From Shewanella violacea DSS12 (GTDB taxonomy: Bacteria > Pseudomonadota > Gammaproteobacteria > Enterobacterales > Shewanellaceae), in NCBI RefSeq assembly GCF_000091325.1, contig NC_014012.1, positions 1,612,001 through 1,676,000 on the forward strand: a stretch of 64,000 nucleotides of DNA, read 5' to 3'. Shown here piece by piece: positions 61,138 to 64,000 of the stretch. Position numbers and translations under genes: made by a program. The notes under the pieces were generated by a model, which was given only the letters and a program-made list of their open reading frames with translations, was not told where the DNA came from and did not search any database. Every line of letters begins with the position of its first letter. The stretch's first letter is position 1.

Positions 61138-62646
61138 TTAATGCTTTATGCCTTCATGATCTGCTGTGACAGCCATCTCTTCTTCGAGGGCTTCCTCTTC
61201 AGTATGAACATGGGAGCCTTCAGCGCCGTGCATCCAGCTTACTAGCTTATCTGCCATAAAGTAGAGGATGACACCAGAAATTGCAGATGTTATAGCGATT
61301 CCGGCGAAGATCGACATAGCGTTAGCAAGTTGCTCTTCTTTCGGTCCATCGTGACCGATGAATGAACCTATAAACCCGCCTATCTTGTTTGCAGCGGCGA
61401 CGAATAGGAACCATGCACCCATCATAAGAGATGCGATACGCAGTGGAGCAAGCTTAGTTACCATGGAAAGACCGATAGGCGATAAACAAAGTTCACCCAT
61501 GGTATGGAAGAAGTATGCACCGACTAACCACCACATGCTTGACTTAGCATCAGGATTACCGCCCATCTCAAGTACTGCGCCTATCATGAATAGGAAACCA
61601 ATACCAAGTAGCACAAGACCCAGAGCAAATTTCACCGGAGAGTTAGGCTCATTCTTACCTAAACGAATCCAGATAGATGCGATAACTGGCGCGAAGATAA
61701 CAATAAACATGGCGTTAAGAGACTGGAACCAGGTCGTAGGTACTTCGAAGCTGCCAATGTTGCGGTCAGTAAATTCATTGGTAAACAGGTTGAGTAGACC
61801 GCCGGCTTGTTCGAAGCCCGCCCAGAAGATAATAGTGAAAAGACCCATAACCATGATCACCTTGATGCGATCACGCTCGATTTTAGTCAATGGCTGTTTA
61901 GCTACTTGACCTGTCTTTTCCGCTTTGTCTTTTGCCAACTGGGCTGCTGGGTATTTACCTATATCGCCCAATAGTTTTTGTGCGAAAAAGAATTGTATGA
62001 TTAGAGAACAAATCATACCAACACCGGCGCAGAAGAAACCTGCTTGCCAGTTATTGATAAAAACTTCTTGGCCTTCAAAGATAACGGTCTGACCGAAAGA
62101 AGTGTAAGCCCAAGCAACAACAAATCCTGCCAGTGCTGCACCTACGTTGATACCCATGTAGAAGATAGTGAATGCACCATCACGACGATGATCACCTTCT
62201 TCGTAAAGGTCACCTACCATAGTTGAGATGTTTGGCTTAAACAGGCCGTTACCTATGATTAGCGTCCCTAGACCAATATAGAAAACTAAAGTTTCAGAAC
62301 CTGGCATCCAACTGTGTGGAGCCGCAAGAGTAAACTGACCTATTGCCATCAAAGCGCCACCAATCATGATGGAGCGACGTTGACCTAGATAAGCGTCGGC
62401 TAACCAGCCGCCAATGAGAGGAGTTAAATAAACTAGACCAGTGAAAGTACCATAGAGTGAGATAGCATCGGCACTTGTCCAACCTAGACCATGACCACCT
62501 TGACTTTGTACCTTATCTACCAAATACAGTACCAAAATGGCACGCATTGAGTAATAACTGAATCGTTCCCATAACTCTGTTGTAAACAACAGGAACAATC
62601 CCTTCGGATGCCCGAACATCGTCCCTTGGGGTTTTGTTATGCTCAT
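61138..62646 (-). CDS. POT-family proton-dependent oligopeptide transporter
   Basis: 502 residues from ATG 62646, chosen because GGTGGAAG is upstream; a longer frame from 62685 has no ribosome site. About 12-14 membrane helices. Family signatures include ELWERFSYYSMRAILVLYL, the loop GGWLADAYLGQRR, and FTIFYMGINVGAALAG. It imports di- and tripeptides with protons across the inner membrane. A His/Glu-rich C-terminal tail (about 480-502) is cytoplasmic. It is not functionally linked to the flagellar genes. Confidence 0.92.
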   Translation of the reverse strand: MSITKPQGTMFGHPKGLFLLFTTELWERFSYYSMRAILVLYLVDKVQSQGGHGLGWTSADAISLYGTFTGLVYLTPLIGGWLADAYLGQRRSIMIGGALMAIGQFTLAAPHSWMPGSETLVFYIGLGTLIIGNGLFKPNISTMVGDLYEEGDHRRDGAFTIFYMGINVGAALAGFVVAWAYTSFGQTVIFEGQEVFINNWQAGFFCAGVGMICSLIIQFFFAQKLLGDIGKYPAAQLAKDKAEKTGQVAKQPLTKIERDRIKVIMVMGLFTIIFWAGFEQAGGLLNLFTNEFTDRNIGSFEVPTTWFQSLNAMFIVIFAPVIASIWIRLGKNEPNSPVKFALGLVLLGIGFLFMIGAVLEMGGNPDAKSSMWWLVGAYFFHTMGELCLSPIGLSMVTKLAPLRIASLMMGAWFLFVAAANKIGGFIGSFIGHDGPKEEQLANAMSIFAGIAITSAISGVILYFMADKLVSWMHGAEGSHVHTEEEALEEEMAVTADHEGIKH

Positions 62647-63252
62647 TAAGTCTTCCACCTTCGCTTGTGATTGCCTGCGGGACAAGTGTCACCACAGAAA
62701 AGTTATTATTGTTTTTTACAGCCTTGTAACATCGCGCCGCAATATCAAGGTAAGTCCATGATAAGTTGTATCTTACAGGTCGCAATTGGTAACGATTAAG
62801 TTACAGGCTATTGTTATATTTTAATATTTGGGACTATAAATTCTACGAAACCTACCTTATATACCCTTTTCTTATTGCCTATGTCAATTTTGCAGGCTTG
62901 AATGCCGAGTATTTAAACAAGAAACAGTGTAAAAATACATTGCAGGTTCATTATTGAAATGTACAAGAGTGGGCTGCATAGATTCTTTTGAATTATTACT
63001 TCTATGGTGGTTAATCTTTGAGCCATTGAGCCTTTCTGCTTAAGCACTGCATCTAAGTTCTATTAGCACCATCTTATCTTTACTTTAATAGTGAGTGTCT
63101 ATTAAGCAGAATCGTTATCCTTGTTCAAATAGACTACTTCTTATCTTTTTTCGCTTTTACTCAGGATATAATTTTGATACCATTTTCTATCCTTATGGGA
63201 TCTATGTCTGGAAACTTAGTGTCGCTGGATATGAGTAGAGTAAAGAAATAAA
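62647..63252. other. Long intergenic region between divergent POT gene and rfaH
   Basis: About 600 bases without a gene. It is AT-rich and must contain both promoters. I could not identify a convincing -35/-10 pair, operator or riboswitch. Confidence 0.5.
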
Positions 63253-63795
63253 ATGAAAGCTTGGTACCTCCTTTATTGTAAACCCCGCGGTGAAGCTAGA
63301 GCCGTACATAACCTAACTCTTCAAGAAATAGAAACGTATTTACCGACAATCGGTGAAGAGAAGAGAGTGAAGGGACAAATAATAGTCAAACGTATACCTT
63401 TATTCCCTGGTTACCTGTTCATCTATTTCGATCCCCAAATAACCAGTGTTGCACGTATTCATTCAACCCGAGGTGTGGGGCGTATCGTTGGTTGTAAAGA
63501 ATTAATGACCACGGTTGATGACAGTATTATCCACAGCATCAAGATGCGTGAGCATAAACTGCTATCCGAGCTTCTTCCTGAGTTAAAGCTCGAAGGAGCA
63601 GATGCCCAAGAGTTACCAGCAACAGAGGTTGAGTTTTCACCAGGTGAGAAAATACGTTTCACAGAAGGTCCATTCGCTGAATTAGAAGGCATCTTTGAAG
63701 AGAAAAATGGTGATAAACGTTGCCACGTATTATTTGACATCATGGGCCAACAGAAGCGGGTTAGCGTTTCAAAAAGAATCATCAAACCAATTTAA
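63253..63795 (+). CDS. rfaH: RfaH, transcription antiterminator
   Basis: 180 residues. The NusG-type N-terminal domain is clear (MKAWYLLYCKPRGEARAVHNL, IPLFPGYLFIYFDP, STRGVGRIVG), followed by a linker and a KOW-containing C-terminal domain (FSPGEKIRFTEGPFAELEGIFEEKNG). RfaH binds RNA polymerase at ops sites and carries it through long polysaccharide or virulence operons. No ops element is visible inside the window, so its targets lie outside. Confidence 0.92.
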   Translation: MKAWYLLYCKPRGEARAVHNLTLQEIETYLPTIGEEKRVKGQIIVKRIPLFPGYLFIYFDPQITSVARIHSTRGVGRIVGCKELMTTVDDSIIHSIKMREHKLLSELLPELKLEGADAQELPATEVEFSPGEKIRFTEGPFAELEGIFEEKNGDKRCHVLFDIMGQQKRVSVSKRIIKPI

Positions 63796-63807
63796 GCCGG
63801 AGGGCTT
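63794..63807 (+). terminator. Small hairpin at the rfaH stop
   Basis: AAGCC (63794-63798) and GGCTT (63803-63807) pair around GGAG and overlap the TAA. Without a long T run this is only a weak terminator. Confidence 0.4.
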
Positions 63808-63818
63808 TAAGAAAATGC

Positions 63819-63840
63819 AATTGGGGCGTTAGCTCCAATT
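63819..63840. repeat. GGGGC/GCTCC hairpin element after rfaH
   Basis: AATTGGGGC (63819-63827) and GCTCCAATT (63832-63840) form nine pairs with one wobble around GTTA. It resembles the hairpin after fliS at 24289. A third relative, GGGGC-TTTA-GCCTC, lies at 63981-63994 near the window end. Confidence 0.6.
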
Positions 63841-64000
63841 CGTTAACCTTATCCTATAAACCTGAGAAAACTTCATTAGACATCTATTAACAGAAAATCA
63901 TTCAATTCCATGAATCTGATATTCTGTTAATTATCATATAATACTCACCTATGCATAATCGTCTGTAGTAAGGTTGTAAAGGGGCTTTAGCCTCAACAAT

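Noticed and set aside
61358..61909. 183-codon plus-strand frame antisense to the POT transporter gene
   Set aside because: Shadow of a clear 502-residue membrane transporter; no independent gene signal.
1..64000. Mobile element, prophage or genomic-island boundary
   Set aside because: No transposase, integrase, tRNA or terminal repeats were found. Gene order is the conserved polar flagellar order throughout.

Overview
The window is a chromosomal segment of a gammaproteobacterium. It is most likely a Shewanella: the gene order is the polar-flagellum order of Vibrio and Shewanella, base composition is moderate, and CTAG-rich palindromes lie between genes. The species cannot be fixed from this sequence. 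I see no tRNA, rRNA, CRISPR array, insertion sequence or prophage.

Layout. Positions 1-2679 hold the end of a probable flgO, then flgP, and on the minus strand flgM-flgN and flgA. At 2902-4796 are cheV and cheR. At 5118-18009 is the rod/hook/filament-junction block flgBCD, two tandem flgE genes, flgFGHI, flgJ, a possible 29-codon gene, flgK and flgL. At 18146-24276 are two long flagellins, flaG, fliD, a FliT-like gene and fliS. At 24562-28663 are the regulators flrA, flrB and flrC. At 28883-34919 is fliEFGHIJ, at 35122-42487 fliKLMNOPQR-flhB, and at 42784-47887 flhA-flhF-flhG-fliA. At 47929-55689 are cheY, cheZ, cheA, cheB, an unknown membrane protein gene, parC-like, parP-like, cheW and a DUF2802 gene. 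On the minus strand at 55733-58232 lie an FlhB-tail-like gene and a FliK-like gene. The remainder is non-flagellar: an mlaA-like gene, an rssB-like gene, a POT peptide transporter gene (minus strand) and rfaH.

Regulation readable in the DNA. Seven sigma-54 promoters (-24 GG / -12 GC) sit before flgB, flgF, flgJ, flrB, fliE, fliK and flhA. Sigma-28 promoters sit before flgM (minus strand) and the second flagellin, with a weaker one before the first. A near-consensus FleQ/FlrA-type palindrome lies upstream of flrA. Together these fit the polar hierarchy FlrA + sigma-54, then FlrBC, then FliA, with FlgM as anti-sigma factor.

Most unusual points: the tandem flgE duplication with duplicated leader repeats and duplicated hairpins; a small ORF that exactly fills the flgJ-flgK gap with TAATG junctions at both ends; a five-copy family of TTCCTAG/CTAGGAA palindromes; a second FliK-like/FlhB-tail-like gene pair; an uncharacterised membrane protein gene between cheB and parC; three DDEFExLLDxLHG repeats in CheA; and an MlaA-like protein with no lipobox cysteine. 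I found no wholly unknown multi-gene system. The best candidates for something undescribed are the duplicated hook module, the small ORF and the second switch pair.
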